Below, piece by piece: positions 16,809-26,070 of a DNA stretch of 64,000 bases. Position numbers and translations under genes: made by a program. Every line of letters starts with the position of its first letter. The stretch's first letter is position 1. This DNA comes from an uncultured Clostridia bacterium. Lineage in GTDB: Bacteria; Bacillota; Clostridia; Lachnospirales; CAG-274. The DNA is taken from contig CAJTVH010000011.1 of assembly GCA_910579745.1 (NCBI GenBank), forward strand, positions 1 through 64,000. The letters are read 5' to 3'. The notes under the pieces are model-generated. The model ran no database searches. It saw nothing but the letters and a program-made list of their open reading frames with translations, and was not told the origin of the DNA.

Positions 16809-18239
16809 TTACTTATTTTTATTTTTTACAAAAGGTAATGTAAAAATAAATTCGCAGCCCTTGTTAAGCTCACTGTTAAGGGTGATAACCTCTCCATGAG
16901 CCAAAATAAATTCCTTAACTATAGATAACCCTATGCCGCTACCCTTTTTATCCTCGCTTCTTGAAACGTCCGCTTTGTAAAATCTGTCAAAAACTCTTTT
17001 TCTATCCTCTTCTGAAAGACCCCTGCCGTTATCTCTGACATATACCACAATCTTTTTATTATCGGTTTTTTTTGTTTCCAAAAATATCTCTCCGCCTACG
17101 TCGGTAAATTTAACGGCGTTATCTATAAGATTATAAATAACTCTCTGTATTTTCTCATAATCCGCCCTTACAAAAAAAACCTTCTCCTCAAAAGTTACCC
17201 GCAAATTAATTTTTTTGCTTATAATTCTGTTTTCAAAATTAAAAATAGTTTTTTTAATAAGGTCGTTTATGTCAAACTCGGATAAATCAAGACTATTTTC
17301 CCTGCCATTAAGATTATTTATGTTAATCATATTATTAGCGAGCGCCGCCAGTCTTTCCGACTCGTCAAGAACAATTTTTAAATAACGCTCCTGCTTTTCA
17401 GGCGGAATGGTCCCGTCAATAATGGCCTGTACAAACCCTTTCATCGATGTAAGGGGAGAACGCAGGTCATGAGAAATATTAGAAATAAACTCCCTGCGTC
17501 TTTTTTCTTGCTCATTAAGGCTTTCCGCCATATCATTAAGACTTCTGGCAAGCTGTGCCGTCTCGTCCGAGCCTTTTACAAAAATCCTTTTCTCAAAATC
17601 CCCATTAGCGATAATTTTAGCCGCCTCGTTAATTTTTCTTAATGGCTTAGTGACTTTTTTTGAGGAAAAATAAATAATAATAAAACCAAAAAAACCGCCG
17701 GCTAAAATAATGCAAATAATTATTTTATATACATTATTGCCGAGCTTTTCAAGTTCTGTCAAAGGAGAACTCATAAAAATAACCCCGTTTATCTCTCCTT
17801 TAACAATAACGGGATAGCCAACTGTAATAACAGGCTTATCAAATATTCCTCCCAAATTTCCTTTGCTTTCCGTAATATATCCGTTCATAGCCTCTTTTAC
17901 CTCATAAGCGGCTATATTCTCACCAAGCCATTTCACATCAATATCATTGGAAATAATTCTGATTTTATAACTTGAGTCAACATAGATAAAACTGGCGTCA
18001 AGATATTCGTCAAGAATAGAAATTTCGTTATCAAGCTTTTTTTTATCAAAAAAACCGCCCCAATAATAGGATTCCTCTAAAGCCTGAACAATCTTTCCTC
18101 CTTGCTCGGTAAGCAAATCTTTTTTCTGCCTCTCCAAATATAAACTAAAAGCCTTTATAAGTGCCATTGTAATAAAAATAAGACTTATAACCAAAGCAAC
18201 TAAATAAGTGAGAAATAATTTTCCAAAAATGGACCGCAT
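16809..18239 (-). CDS. Sensor histidine kinase (no adjacent response regulator)
   Basis: Membrane sensor kinase of 476 residues from the ATG at 18239, chosen because AGAGGTG lies 6 nt upstream. An N-terminal TM helix (about 7-30), an extracytoplasmic sensor of about 140 residues and a second TM helix (about 171-193) are followed by a HAMP linker (VTKPLRKINEAAKIIANGDF). HisKA has ISHDLRSPLTSMKGF (His257), and HATPase_c has the N box NLIDNAVKF, G1 VRDNGRGLS and G2 GSGIGLSIVKE. All catalytic motifs are present. Its upstream neighbours are DUF3006 and cupin genes, so its regulator must be encoded elsewhere or has been lost. Confidence 0.9.
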   Translation of the reverse strand: MRSIFGKLFLTYLVALVISLIFITMALIKAFSLYLERQKKDLLTEQGGKIVQALEESYYWGGFFDKKKLDNEISILDEYLDASFIYVDSSYKIRIISNDIDVKWLGENIAAYEVKEAMNGYITESKGNLGGIFDKPVITVGYPVIVKGEINGVIFMSSPLTELEKLGNNVYKIIICIILAGGFFGFIIIYFSSKKVTKPLRKINEAAKIIANGDFEKRIFVKGSDETAQLARSLNDMAESLNEQEKRRREFISNISHDLRSPLTSMKGFVQAIIDGTIPPEKQERYLKIVLDESERLAALANNMININNLNGRENSLDLSEFDINDLIKKTIFNFENRIISKKINLRVTFEEKVFFVRADYEKIQRVIYNLIDNAVKFTDVGGEIFLETKKTDNKKIVVYVRDNGRGLSEEDRKRVFDRFYKADVSRSEDKKGSGIGLSIVKEFILAHGEVITLNSELNKGCEFIFTLPFVKNKNK

Positions 18240-18606
18240 TAAAAGCACCTCTGTAAAATAATTTTCTATTGGAAAAAGCGATTAGTCAATTAATCTGTGG
18301 CGAAACAATAAAAGTATGAACAAACTCGCTTTATTTAATAAAACCTGATGTATCAAAAAATTATTTTATTGTTTCATAATAAAAATTTCACGAATTGCTA
18401 TAATATTGCTATAATAATGTTAATTTAATAGCTTGCTTGTTTTCTAATTAACTTAAAAAGGCTCACGAATACAAGCAAAGCGCATAATTTTTAATATTTC
18501 GATGTTTTTACTGTAAAAAAATTTTTAAAGTTTTATGAGAATTAATTTTTATGGTATTCATTAGAATTTATATATATTCGGCAAATTTCAATAGCCAAGT
18601 ATATAA
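18240..18606. other. Intergenic stretch, nothing recognised
   Basis: About 365 bp between the kinase gene and the DUF3006 gene, AT-rich. A fragment resembling a family-2 end (GGAAAAAGCGATTAG) occurs near 18270 but has no partner. No regulator gene or RNA is visible. Confidence 0.45.
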
Positions 18607-18822
18607 TTATTTCCAGAGAGAATTAAATTTTTCCTCAATCACTTTTTTTCTTTCCTTTGTTTTATCACTGTCCAAAAAATACTTATCACCGGTAAAAACA
18701 ATTACGTCTCCTTCTTCCGCCCCTTTGGGAATAAGCCCGCTTTCAACATTTTTAATTTCATCGCTAACAGTATTTTGACATACCGCGAAATTTCCCTCAA
18801 ATCTATCAATTATATATTCCAT
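18607..18822 (-). CDS. DUF3006 domain protein
   Basis: A 71-residue protein starting MEYIIDRFEGNFAVCQ, with PKGAEEGDVIVF in the middle and an R-x3-I...LW ending, which is the DUF3006 pattern. Other members sit near secreted nucleases or beta-lactamase-fold proteins, but none is adjacent here and the role is unknown. The start follows GAGG by 8 nt and lies 10 bp after the cupin gene stop, so the two are probably co-transcribed. Confidence 0.8.
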   Translation of the reverse strand: MEYIIDRFEGNFAVCQNTVSDEIKNVESGLIPKGAEEGDVIVFTGDKYFLDSDKTKERKKVIEEKFNSLWK

Positions 18823-18832
18823 AAAATAATCC

Positions 18833-19171
18833 TCATTTCCTCAAAAAGTCTTCTCTAAGGGGTGAAAATATGTCTATAAGCACTCCTCTTTTTCCAAGAA
18901 GCTTGCATCCATGAAGCACATTAGAGGGAATATAAACCGTATCGCCCGCTCCGATAATTTTTGTCTCATCGCCAACAGTATACTCAAACTCTCCTTCCGT
19001 ACAGTAGCTTGCTTGTTCGTGTATATGAGTATGAGGCGCCCCCTCTCCGCCGTTTTCAAAAAGAACCTCGACAAACATAATGTTTCCCCCATGGGCTTTC
19101 ACTTTTCGATAATTCTTTCCTTCCTCAATAACTTCAGTTTCAATATCTTTATCATAGAAAAAATTTGACAT
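18833..19171 (-). CDS. Cupin-domain protein
   Basis: A single-domain cupin of 112 residues. Motif 1 reads PHTHIHEQASYCTEGEFEY (metal-binding His-x-His and a Glu-equivalent), and motif 2 reads GDTVYIPSNVLHGCKLL with the last metal-ligand His. A small ligand-binding or sensing role, or enzymatic metal chemistry, is possible. The substrate cannot be inferred. GGAGGT precedes the ATG. First gene of a two-gene unit with DUF3006. Confidence 0.8.
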   Translation of the reverse strand: MSNFFYDKDIETEVIEEGKNYRKVKAHGGNIMFVEVLFENGGEGAPHTHIHEQASYCTEGEFEYTVGDETKIIGAGDTVYIPSNVLHGCKLLGKRGVLIDIFSPLREDFLRK

Positions 19172-19289
19172 AAAACTACCTCCAAAAATATAATGAAATT
19201 AAGCTTGATACTTTATTTACAAAGGAATGTAAACGTTCTTTAACTTTTTTTATTATACCATATTTTTTCAGCTTTGAAAATATAAAACC

Positions 19290-19318
19290 GTATAAATAAA
19301 TTTAAAAAGTCATATAAT
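19290..19318 (+). promoter_or_regulatory. Possible sigma-E promoter for yqfC
   Basis: CATATAAT (19311-19318) resembles the sporulation sigma-E -10 (CATAcaAT). GTATAAAT lies about 14 bp upstream as a plausible -35, and the start codon is about 20 bp downstream. The B. subtilis yqfC-yqfD pair is sigma-E dependent. The match is suggestive only. Confidence 0.35.
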
Positions 19319-19339
19319 TTTTTAAAGGGAGGTATAAAA

Positions 19340-19627
19340 ATGAATCTTAATAAAAAATCCCCCATAAAATCGTTAAAGACAAATTTAACAACAGCATTTG
19401 ATTTACCAAGAGAAATAATGCTTAATCTTCCATTAATAACCCTTACCGGAAAAAATAGTATGTCAATAGAAAATTATAAAAATATAATAGAGTACAATCA
19501 AAAAAAAATAAGAATATCCACCTCCGAGGGAATAATAACCATAGAAGGGACAAAGCTTTTTTTAAAAGAGTTAAGAAAAGATCTAATAGTAATATCGGGG
19601 ACAATTTCAAATTTTGAATATATATAA
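19340..19627 (+). CDS. yqfC: Sporulation protein YqfC
   Basis: A 95-residue YqfC-family protein. The central segment (DLPREIMLNLPLITLTGKNS, then SIENYKNIIEY and GTIIEGTKL-type strand) matches the family, and yqfD follows directly. It is a mother-cell sporulation protein of unknown biochemistry. GGGAGGT precedes the ATG by 7 nt. It heads the + strand cluster running to recO and implies the organism can sporulate or descends from a sporulating ancestor. Confidence 0.85.
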   Translation: MNLNKKSPIKSLKTNLTTAFDLPREIMLNLPLITLTGKNSMSIENYKNIIEYNQKKIRISTSEGIITIEGTKLFLKELRKDLIVISGTISNFEYI

Positions 19628-19779
19628 AATTTCTTTAACTTTTGCTTTACAAGAAATCTGCCGCTTTGCTCTCTCCGCGGTTTAATTTTTTTGTTCTTTT
19701 CCTAAAAATTCTTTTCTAAAAAACAGATATATTACTTTTTTATTAAATTTATATTATTTTTTGTTGTAGGTGATAAAAT

Positions 19780-20982
19780 ATGCTTTCAATACTATGGAAT
19801 TATTTGCTCGGTTATGTTATTATAGAGGTAAGAGGTTTTTCTATAGAACGTTTTCTAAACCTTATATCAAAAAAAGGGATCCTTATATGGGATTTAACAG
19901 AAACGCGAAGAGGAGCGGAAATGAAAATTTCCGTAAAAGATTTTAAAAAATTAAAACCTTATACAAAAAAATCAAAATGCCATATTAAAATAAAAGGTCG
20001 TTTCGGAAGACCTTTTATAATAAAATCCTTAAAAAAAAGACAACTTTACATATTGGGAATAATAGTGTTTATAATATCTCTCTACGCTCTTTCTTCTTTT
20101 ATATGGTTAATTGAGGTAAACGGAAACTCTCGTATAAAAACAAAAGATATATTAATTTTCTGTGAGTCAAAAGGATTTTCAATAGGCTCTTACAAAAGTT
20201 CTGTCGATACGGATAATTTAAAAAAAGAGTTAAAAAATCATTTTCCTGAAATCTCATGGATAACAATAGAGATGAAAGGAACAAAGGCTTCCATAGAACT
20301 TAGAGAAACTCTTCCCATTATAAAAAATATAGACGCGTCCGAACCATGTGATATAACGGCTAAGGAAGACGCTATAATAGAATCCATAATAACTAAAAGG
20401 GGCTCTCCCCTTGTAAAAAAGGGAGACGCCGTCTCAAAAGGAGATATACTTGTTTCCGGCGAGCTTTTAATCTCCGAGGATGAAAACGGAATTGTAAAAA
20501 ACTACACTCATTCTTTCGCCGAGATAAAAGGAAAAATAACACGTAAAATGACCGCTTCCGTTCCTTTCAAATATAACGAGAAAATATACAGCGGAAGAGA
20601 AGAAAATTTATATAATTTAGAGATTTTCGGAAAAAATATGAAAATCTATAATCCAGAGACAGAATTTGAGAACTATGATACATATAACTCATTTGGACAA
20701 TTAAAAATAACCGAGGATTATCCTCTTCCGTTAATTTTAATAACGACCACATATAAAGAGTTTTACTATAAAGAGAAAATCCGTACGATTGATGAGGCGA
20801 AAAAAAGAGGTGAAATATTAATAAATAAACAAATACTTGAAACATTTGATTTTAATACGGACATAATAAATAAATCATATGTATATGAAAAAACCGATAA
20901 AGAGTTAATTATAACAGCTTATGTGACAGTAATATCGGACATAGGGGAAGAACAAAAAACCGAAAGGAGCACGTCAAATTAA
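19780..20982 (+). CDS. yqfD: Sporulation protein YqfD
   Basis: A 400-residue membrane-anchored protein of the YqfD family. A basic N-terminal region leads to a single TM helix (about 88-110, LYILGIIVFIISLYALSSF), then an extracytoplasmic segment with a POTRA/FtsQ-like beginning (IEVNGNSRIKTKDIL) and a long beta-rich C-terminal part. In Bacillus it is a sigma-E-controlled protein needed for efficient sporulation. AGGTGAT precedes the ATG. The stop overlaps the phoH start as TAATG. Confidence 0.88.
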   Translation: MLSILWNYLLGYVIIEVRGFSIERFLNLISKKGILIWDLTETRRGAEMKISVKDFKKLKPYTKKSKCHIKIKGRFGRPFIIKSLKKRQLYILGIIVFIISLYALSSFIWLIEVNGNSRIKTKDILIFCESKGFSIGSYKSSVDTDNLKKELKNHFPEISWITIEMKGTKASIELRETLPIIKNIDASEPCDITAKEDAIIESIITKRGSPLVKKGDAVSKGDILVSGELLISEDENGIVKNYTHSFAEIKGKITRKMTASVPFKYNEKIYSGREENLYNLEIFGKNMKIYNPETEFENYDTYNSFGQLKITEDYPLPLILITTTYKEFYYKEKIRTIDEAKKRGEILINKQILETFDFNTDIINKSYVYEKTDKELIITAYVTVISDIGEEQKTERSTSN

Positions 20983-21968
20983 TGGAACATGAGAAAATAC
21001 AGATAAATAATGAGTTTATATCAGAAGTATTCGGTAAATTCGATGAAAATATCAAAAAACTTGAGAATGCTTTTTCCGTATCTATAGTAAACAGAGACAA
21101 CGGCATAATAATATCTGGTAAGGATAAAAATATTCAGACAGCGAAAAAAGTTTTATACGCCATAACGGAAACAGCGAATAAAGGTGAAATAATAGATGAG
21201 CAAAAAATAAATTATTACATTTCTGAGTTAAAAGAAAAATCCGTGGAGGAGATTCAGGAAATAAACAATGACTTCATATGTATGACAATTTCAGGAAGAC
21301 CAGTAAAACCCAAAACCCTTGGGCAGAAAAAATATACGGATAAAATAAAAAACAATACTATTGTTTTCGGTGTCGGGCCAGCAGGAACAGGTAAAACTTA
21401 TCTCGCTATGGCTATGGCTGTGACAGCGTTTAAAAATAACGATGTAAACCGAATAATTTTAACTAGGCCGGCTATAGAGGCAGGTGAGAATTTGGGCTTT
21501 CTTCCTGGCGATATGCAGCAGAAAGTCGACCCGTATTTAAGACCGTTATATGACGCCTTGTATGAAATAATGGGAGCGGATCAATTTCAAAAAAATATTG
21601 AAAAAGGCGCTATAGAAGTGGCGCCTCTCGCGTATATGAGAGGAAGAACTCTTGATAATTCTTTCATAGTACTTGATGAGGCCCAAAATACAACTCCTGA
21701 GCAAATGAAAATGTTTTTAACAAGAATCGGATTTGGCTCAAAGGCTGTAATAACCGGAGATATTACTCAAATCGACCTTCCCAGCGGAAAACGTTCTGGG
21801 CTTATTGAGTCCGCGAAAATTTTACAAGGTATAGAAGATATAGAAATAGTTACCTTAACAAATAAAGACGTAGTAAGACACCCTCTCGTCCAAAAAATAA
21901 TAAACGCTTATGAATTGTATGAGCAAAAAAAAGAAAAAAACGTAAAACCCGCGAAATATAAAAAATAA
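20982..21968 (+). CDS. phoH: PhoH family ATPase/RNase (YqfE-type locus)
   Basis: A 328-residue PhoH-like P-loop ATPase. An N-terminal KH-like region precedes GPAGTGKT (Walker A, 132-139), and FIVLDEAQN (about 229-237) is Walker B. TRPAIEAGENLGFLPGD and GDITQIDLP are further PhoH signatures. Family members act on RNA, and in many bacteria phoH is paired with ybeY, as here. It overlaps the yqfD stop by one base, so it is translationally coupled. Confidence 0.92.
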   Translation: MEHEKIQINNEFISEVFGKFDENIKKLENAFSVSIVNRDNGIIISGKDKNIQTAKKVLYAITETANKGEIIDEQKINYYISELKEKSVEEIQEINNDFICMTISGRPVKPKTLGQKKYTDKIKNNTIVFGVGPAGTGKTYLAMAMAVTAFKNNDVNRIILTRPAIEAGENLGFLPGDMQQKVDPYLRPLYDALYEIMGADQFQKNIEKGAIEVAPLAYMRGRTLDNSFIVLDEAQNTTPEQMKMFLTRIGFGSKAVITGDITQIDLPSGKRSGLIESAKILQGIEDIEIVTLTNKDVVRHPLVQKIINAYELYEQKKEKNVKPAKYKK

Positions 21969-22167
21969 ATAAATAAAAATTATTTTACGCAAAATTTTTT
22001 AAAACGCTTTTCAGTTATTTAAACACTTTTCATGCTTTACTTTACATGATATTTTACTTACAATGATTATGATATAAGTCAAACTTTATAGTTTAAGCTT
22101 TGTAAAATATTTTTATTCTGACCTAATTTTTTATATTTTAATTATTGAAAACAAAAGAAGGGATATT

Positions 22168-24267
22168 GTGCTAAAATTAAACCTAAAAAAAGAACAAATT
22201 ATTAATATACTGCTTGTTATAATCTCATATATAATAACAATAATTTGTATGATTTACGGAAATTATACCTCTGAGACAAATAATCTTCAAGTTGGATCCG
22301 TAAGTCCTCAAAAATTTGTGGCTAAAGAAGAAATAAAAAATGATGTAGCTACACAGCGTAACATAGATAAGGCTCTTTCCGAGATGTCATCTCTTTATAC
22401 ACAGGATTCGGCGGTACAAAAAAGAGTTACGGAAAACGTAAACTCATTTTTTGACTATATTGTGTCAAATTCAGACGCTTTAAAAAATGATTATCAAAAA
22501 TCATCCCATGAACTCTCCTCAAAAATATATTTGTCCTCAAATCAAATATATACTCTTATCAATATGGAAAAAGACGACTTTTATAAATTCAGGGATAATT
22601 TGATAAAAATAACAAATTCGGCGCTTGAGCAGGGAATCCGCGAGGACAACGAGGATAAAATATTAATCTATGTAAAAAGCGAGCTTTCAGACCTTAATCT
22701 GTCATCACGGCTTTATGATATAGGTTATATAATAATCTCATCTGTTCTCGAGCCTAACCTTATAGTTGACGTAGACGCCACAGAAAAAGCGAAACAGGAG
22801 AAACTTGCCTCAATAGAACCTGTAATGGTTTTAAAAAATCAAAAAATAGTTGACGCTGGAGAAATAATAAATGAGGAAATATACTCAATTTTATACACAG
22901 GTGGCTATATACAAAAAAACACAATATTTGAAAATATAATTCCTCTAATCGGTATAGCGCTCATTATACTTTTTATTTATATGCTAACGGTGTTTTATAT
23001 ATACAGGTTTCATATAAAACTTTACACAAGAAAAAATGAGGTTTTGCTTTTATTCTCATTATATATAATACTTACTGTCTCAGTAAAACTCTTATCAAAC
23101 GTAAACGTGCCCTATATGTTTATGCCGATATTGACTTTTACAATGCTTGCGGCGATGCTGTTAAATTACAGGCTGGCTATAATTTTAAATTTTTCCGTTT
23201 GTATTATTTATTACATAGCGTTCAATTTCAACACAGCTTTTTTAATATATTTTATAATAACTGGAATGTTCTCGGCGTTTATGGCGAATTATTTAAAAAA
23301 ATATAACCACATATTTAAAATAAGTTTAATAAACTGTATCATTGAAACATTAGTTATATTTGCTGTTACATTATATACTAATAAAAGTTTTGACCATTTT
23401 TTAATACAAAATTTGTTTTACGCGTTCTTTAATGGGATAATAACAATAATTATATGTACTGGAAGTATGCCTATATGGGAGTTTTTATTCGGAGTTATGA
23501 CACAATATAAATTATTGGAATTAATAAACCCTGACAATCCGCTCTTAAGAAAATTAATGCTTGAGGCCCCTGGTACATATAATCATAGTGTAATTGTGGC
23601 AAACCTGGCGGAGGCCGCTGCCTTTGAAATCGGCGCTAATTCCTCACTCGCTAAAGTCGGAAGCTATTATCACGACATAGGAAAATTAAAATACCCGCAG
23701 TATTTCAGTGAAAATATACGTGGAAAAAACCCACACGACTCAATGAATCCTTATAAAAGCGCTAAAATAATTTCAAACCATGTATCTGATGGTATAGAGT
23801 ACGCCAAAAAATATAAACTTCCCATTCCTATAAAAGACATAATATCACAGCACCATGGAAATACCGTAATGAACTTTTTTTATTATAAGGCAAAACAAAT
23901 GAATGAAAATGGACAAGTCAATGATACTGACTTTCGCTATAAATATGAAAAACCCAAATCAAAAGAAGCGGCGATAGTAATGCTCGCGGATACTGTGGAA
24001 GCGGCGGTTAGAAGCAAAAATATAACAAATATAAAAGAAATAGAAAAATTTGTACACGAGCTCATAAAAGGAAAATTAGCCGATGAGCAATTCTGTTTAT
24101 GTTCTCTTAAAATAAATGATTTAGATAAAATACAATTTGCCTTTATGAAAGTTTTAAGAGGAATGTATCATGAGAGAGTGGCTTACCCCAGCGAAAAAAA
24201 CTCGGATAACACCATCAAAGAAAAAAACAATACTGAAAATTCAGATAAATCTAAAGAGGAAAATTAA
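22168..24267 (+). CDS. 7TM-HD phosphohydrolase, YqfF/PgpH family
   Basis: A 699-residue membrane protein with a GTG start behind AAGGG. A first TM helix (about 12-30) is followed by a ~230-residue extracytoplasmic 7TMR-HDED domain, then about seven TM helices (about 270-450), and a cytosolic HD domain with YNHSVIVANLAEAAAFE, YYHDIGKLKYPQYF and SQHHG. Related PgpH proteins hydrolyse c-di-AMP in Listeria, so c-di-AMP breakdown is the likely activity. The C-terminal tail is acidic and Asn-rich and probably disordered. It ends 2 bp before ybeY. Confidence 0.9.
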   Translation: MLKLNLKKEQIINILLVIISYIITIICMIYGNYTSETNNLQVGSVSPQKFVAKEEIKNDVATQRNIDKALSEMSSLYTQDSAVQKRVTENVNSFFDYIVSNSDALKNDYQKSSHELSSKIYLSSNQIYTLINMEKDDFYKFRDNLIKITNSALEQGIREDNEDKILIYVKSELSDLNLSSRLYDIGYIIISSVLEPNLIVDVDATEKAKQEKLASIEPVMVLKNQKIVDAGEIINEEIYSILYTGGYIQKNTIFENIIPLIGIALIILFIYMLTVFYIYRFHIKLYTRKNEVLLLFSLYIILTVSVKLLSNVNVPYMFMPILTFTMLAAMLLNYRLAIILNFSVCIIYYIAFNFNTAFLIYFIITGMFSAFMANYLKKYNHIFKISLINCIIETLVIFAVTLYTNKSFDHFLIQNLFYAFFNGIITIIICTGSMPIWEFLFGVMTQYKLLELINPDNPLLRKLMLEAPGTYNHSVIVANLAEAAAFEIGANSSLAKVGSYYHDIGKLKYPQYFSENIRGKNPHDSMNPYKSAKIISNHVSDGIEYAKKYKLPIPIKDIISQHHGNTVMNFFYYKAKQMNENGQVNDTDFRYKYEKPKSKEAAIVMLADTVEAAVRSKNITNIKEIEKFVHELIKGKLADEQFCLCSLKINDLDKIQFAFMKVLRGMYHERVAYPSEKNSDNTIKEKNNTENSDKSKEEN

Positions 24268-24269
24268 AA

Positions 24270-24731
24270 ATGAATATACTTTTTGACAATAATACCGATT
24301 ATGAATTTAACACTGAAAAAATAAACCTGTTTCATAATGTTGTAAAAGAAACGCTGAAATACGAAAATTTTACGGATAACACCGAAATCAGCATAACCAT
24401 AGTAACAAACGACGAAATAAAAAAAATAAATTCAAAATTCCGTAATATAGACCGTCCCACAGACGTATTGTCTTTTCCGATGATAGATTTCGCAAATGGC
24501 GAAATCCCTGATTTTTCTGAAATAATAATTCTGGGTGATATAATAATAAATATCGATAAAGCGCTTTTACAAGCGGATGAATACGGACATTCCCTTGAGC
24601 GTGAGCTTGGTTTTTTAACCGCGCACAGTATGCTGCATTTGTTAGGATATGACCATATGGAGGCTGAAGATGAAAAAATTATGTTTAAAAAACAAAAGGA
24701 AATATTAAATAATGTAGGTTTAAAAAGATAA
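24270..24731 (+). CDS. ybeY: Endoribonuclease YbeY (rRNA maturation factor)
   Basis: A 153-residue metal-dependent RNase acting in 16S rRNA 3'-end maturation and ribosome quality control. It carries the zinc motif HSMLHLLGYDH (H-x3-H-x5-H) near residue 112, and the upstream RPTDVLSFPM is also diagnostic. GAGG lies ahead of the ATG inside the 3' end of yqfF. Its place between yqfF and cdd is conserved in Firmicutes. Confidence 0.94.
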   Translation: MNILFDNNTDYEFNTEKINLFHNVVKETLKYENFTDNTEISITIVTNDEIKKINSKFRNIDRPTDVLSFPMIDFANGEIPDFSEIIILGDIIINIDKALLQADEYGHSLERELGFLTAHSMLHLLGYDHMEAEDEKIMFKKQKEILNNVGLKR

Positions 24732-24750
24732 TATTAACCGAGGTGATAAA

Positions 24751-25152
24751 ATGTCTGAAGCGAAAGATAAAGAAGAAAATATTGTACTAATAGAAAAAGC
24801 TAAAGAGGCTAAAAAGAACTCATATTCACCATACTCAAAATTTAAAGTTGGAGCCGCGCTTATGACAATAGAAAACAAAATTTATACAGGCTGTAATATA
24901 GAAAACTCATCATACGGCGCTACTGTCTGCGCTGAAAGAACAGCTGTTTTTAAAGCTGTTTCCGAAGGCGTGAGAAATTTTAAGAAAATAGCGATTGCCT
25001 CCGATTTAAACGATATTACATATCCATGCGGGATATGCCTTCAGGTACTTTCAGAATTTATGCCTGACGGAAAGATAATTTTAGAAGATAAAGATAAAAA
25101 TATATTTGTATACAAAATATCGGAACTTCTGCCCTACGCTTTTTGTTTATAA
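24751..25152 (+). CDS. cdd: Cytidine deaminase
   Basis: Homotetrameric-type cytidine deaminase of 133 residues for pyrimidine salvage (cytidine/deoxycytidine to uridine/deoxyuridine). Zinc and catalytic residues are visible in TVCAERTA (Cys plus proton-shuttling Glu) and PCGICLQVL (two Cys). SPYSKFKVGAAL near residue 28 is the substrate-binding block. AGGTGAT precedes the ATG. The gene follows ybeY closely, as in B. subtilis. Confidence 0.94.
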   Translation: MSEAKDKEENIVLIEKAKEAKKNSYSPYSKFKVGAALMTIENKIYTGCNIENSSYGATVCAERTAVFKAVSEGVRNFKKIAIASDLNDITYPCGICLQVLSEFMPDGKIILEDKDKNIFVYKISELLPYAFCL

Positions 25153-25203
25153 TAATTTTACAGCGAACCAATAAGAAAATTAACAGACAAGTTCTAAAAA
25201 TCT

Positions 25204-25365
25204 AGAGAGTATCTGAAAACTAAAATTCGCGAAAAATTATAAAAAATAAAACGAAACAAAAAGGCTTTTCTGTTTAATTGAACCGTTTTCGTTTATTTTT
25301 TAATAATTTTTTGGATATTTCTCGTATATAACTGATAGCTTATGATAGTTTTAAGATACGCCCCT
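25204..25365. repeat. Family-1 MITE-like repeat (inverted orientation)
   Basis: AGAGAGTATCTGAAAACTAA at the left and TATGATAGTTTTAAGATACG at the right bracket a 162-bp copy whose interior is the reverse complement of the 10145 copy. It separates cdd from the uracil-DNA glycosylase gene, breaking an otherwise tight cluster. Confidence 0.8.
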
Positions 25366-25450
25366 AATATATTAAAGACTTCTTTCTCTGGTTTGCGTTA
25401 AAAACTTTACAAACTGCTATAGTATCAGTAAAAACGGTGGTGAAAAATTC

Positions 25451-26005
25451 ATGTACACATGGGAAGAACTTGAGGAAAAATGTTTAAATTGTCATAAATG
25501 CCGTCTTTGTGAAACAAGAAATAACGTTGTAATCGGAGTCGGAAACAAAAACAGCGATATATTATTCATAGGAGAGGGACCAGGTGAGCAAGAGGATTTG
25601 AAAGGAGAACCTTTTGTCGGTCCCGCAGGAAAACTTCTTGACAAAATGCTCGGCGCTATAGAATTAGACCGTTCAAAAATTTATATAGCTAATATAGTCA
25701 AATGCCGTCCGCCCTATAACAGAGATCCCGCGAAAGATGAGCAAGCCGCTTGTATAAATTTTTTAAGACACCAATTTTTATTAATACGTCCTAAAATAAT
25801 AGTTTGTTTGGGCCGTATAGCGGCTCAGGCTATAATATCGCCTGACTTTAGAATAACAAAAAGCAGAGGAATATGGTACAACAGAAAAAATTGTGATATA
25901 ATGGCTACATATCATCCGTCCGCTTTATTGCGTGACGAAAACAAAAAACGTCCGGCATGGGAAGACTTTAAAGCGATAAGAAAAAAATACGATGAAAAAC
26001 TTTAA
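25451..26005 (+). CDS. Uracil-DNA glycosylase, family 4 (Fe-S type)
   Basis: Base-excision repair enzyme removing uracil from DNA, 184 residues. The four [4Fe-4S] ligands C14, C17, C85 and C101 are at the family's usual spacing. GEGPGEQED (41-49) is the catalytic motif-A region and TYHPS (153-157) the motif-B region. Extra Cys11 and Cys20 flank the first pair. GGTGG lies before the ATG. It is inserted between cdd and era, a common clostridial arrangement. Confidence 0.92.
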   Translation: MYTWEELEEKCLNCHKCRLCETRNNVVIGVGNKNSDILFIGEGPGEQEDLKGEPFVGPAGKLLDKMLGAIELDRSKIYIANIVKCRPPYNRDPAKDEQAACINFLRHQFLLIRPKIIVCLGRIAAQAIISPDFRITKSRGIWYNRKNCDIMATYHPSALLRDENKKRPAWEDFKAIRKKYDEKL

Positions 26006-26070
26006 AATCGCGAGCGGTAATAAAAATTTTACATAAAACTTTAAAATATCCATAAAAGTGAGGATAACAT

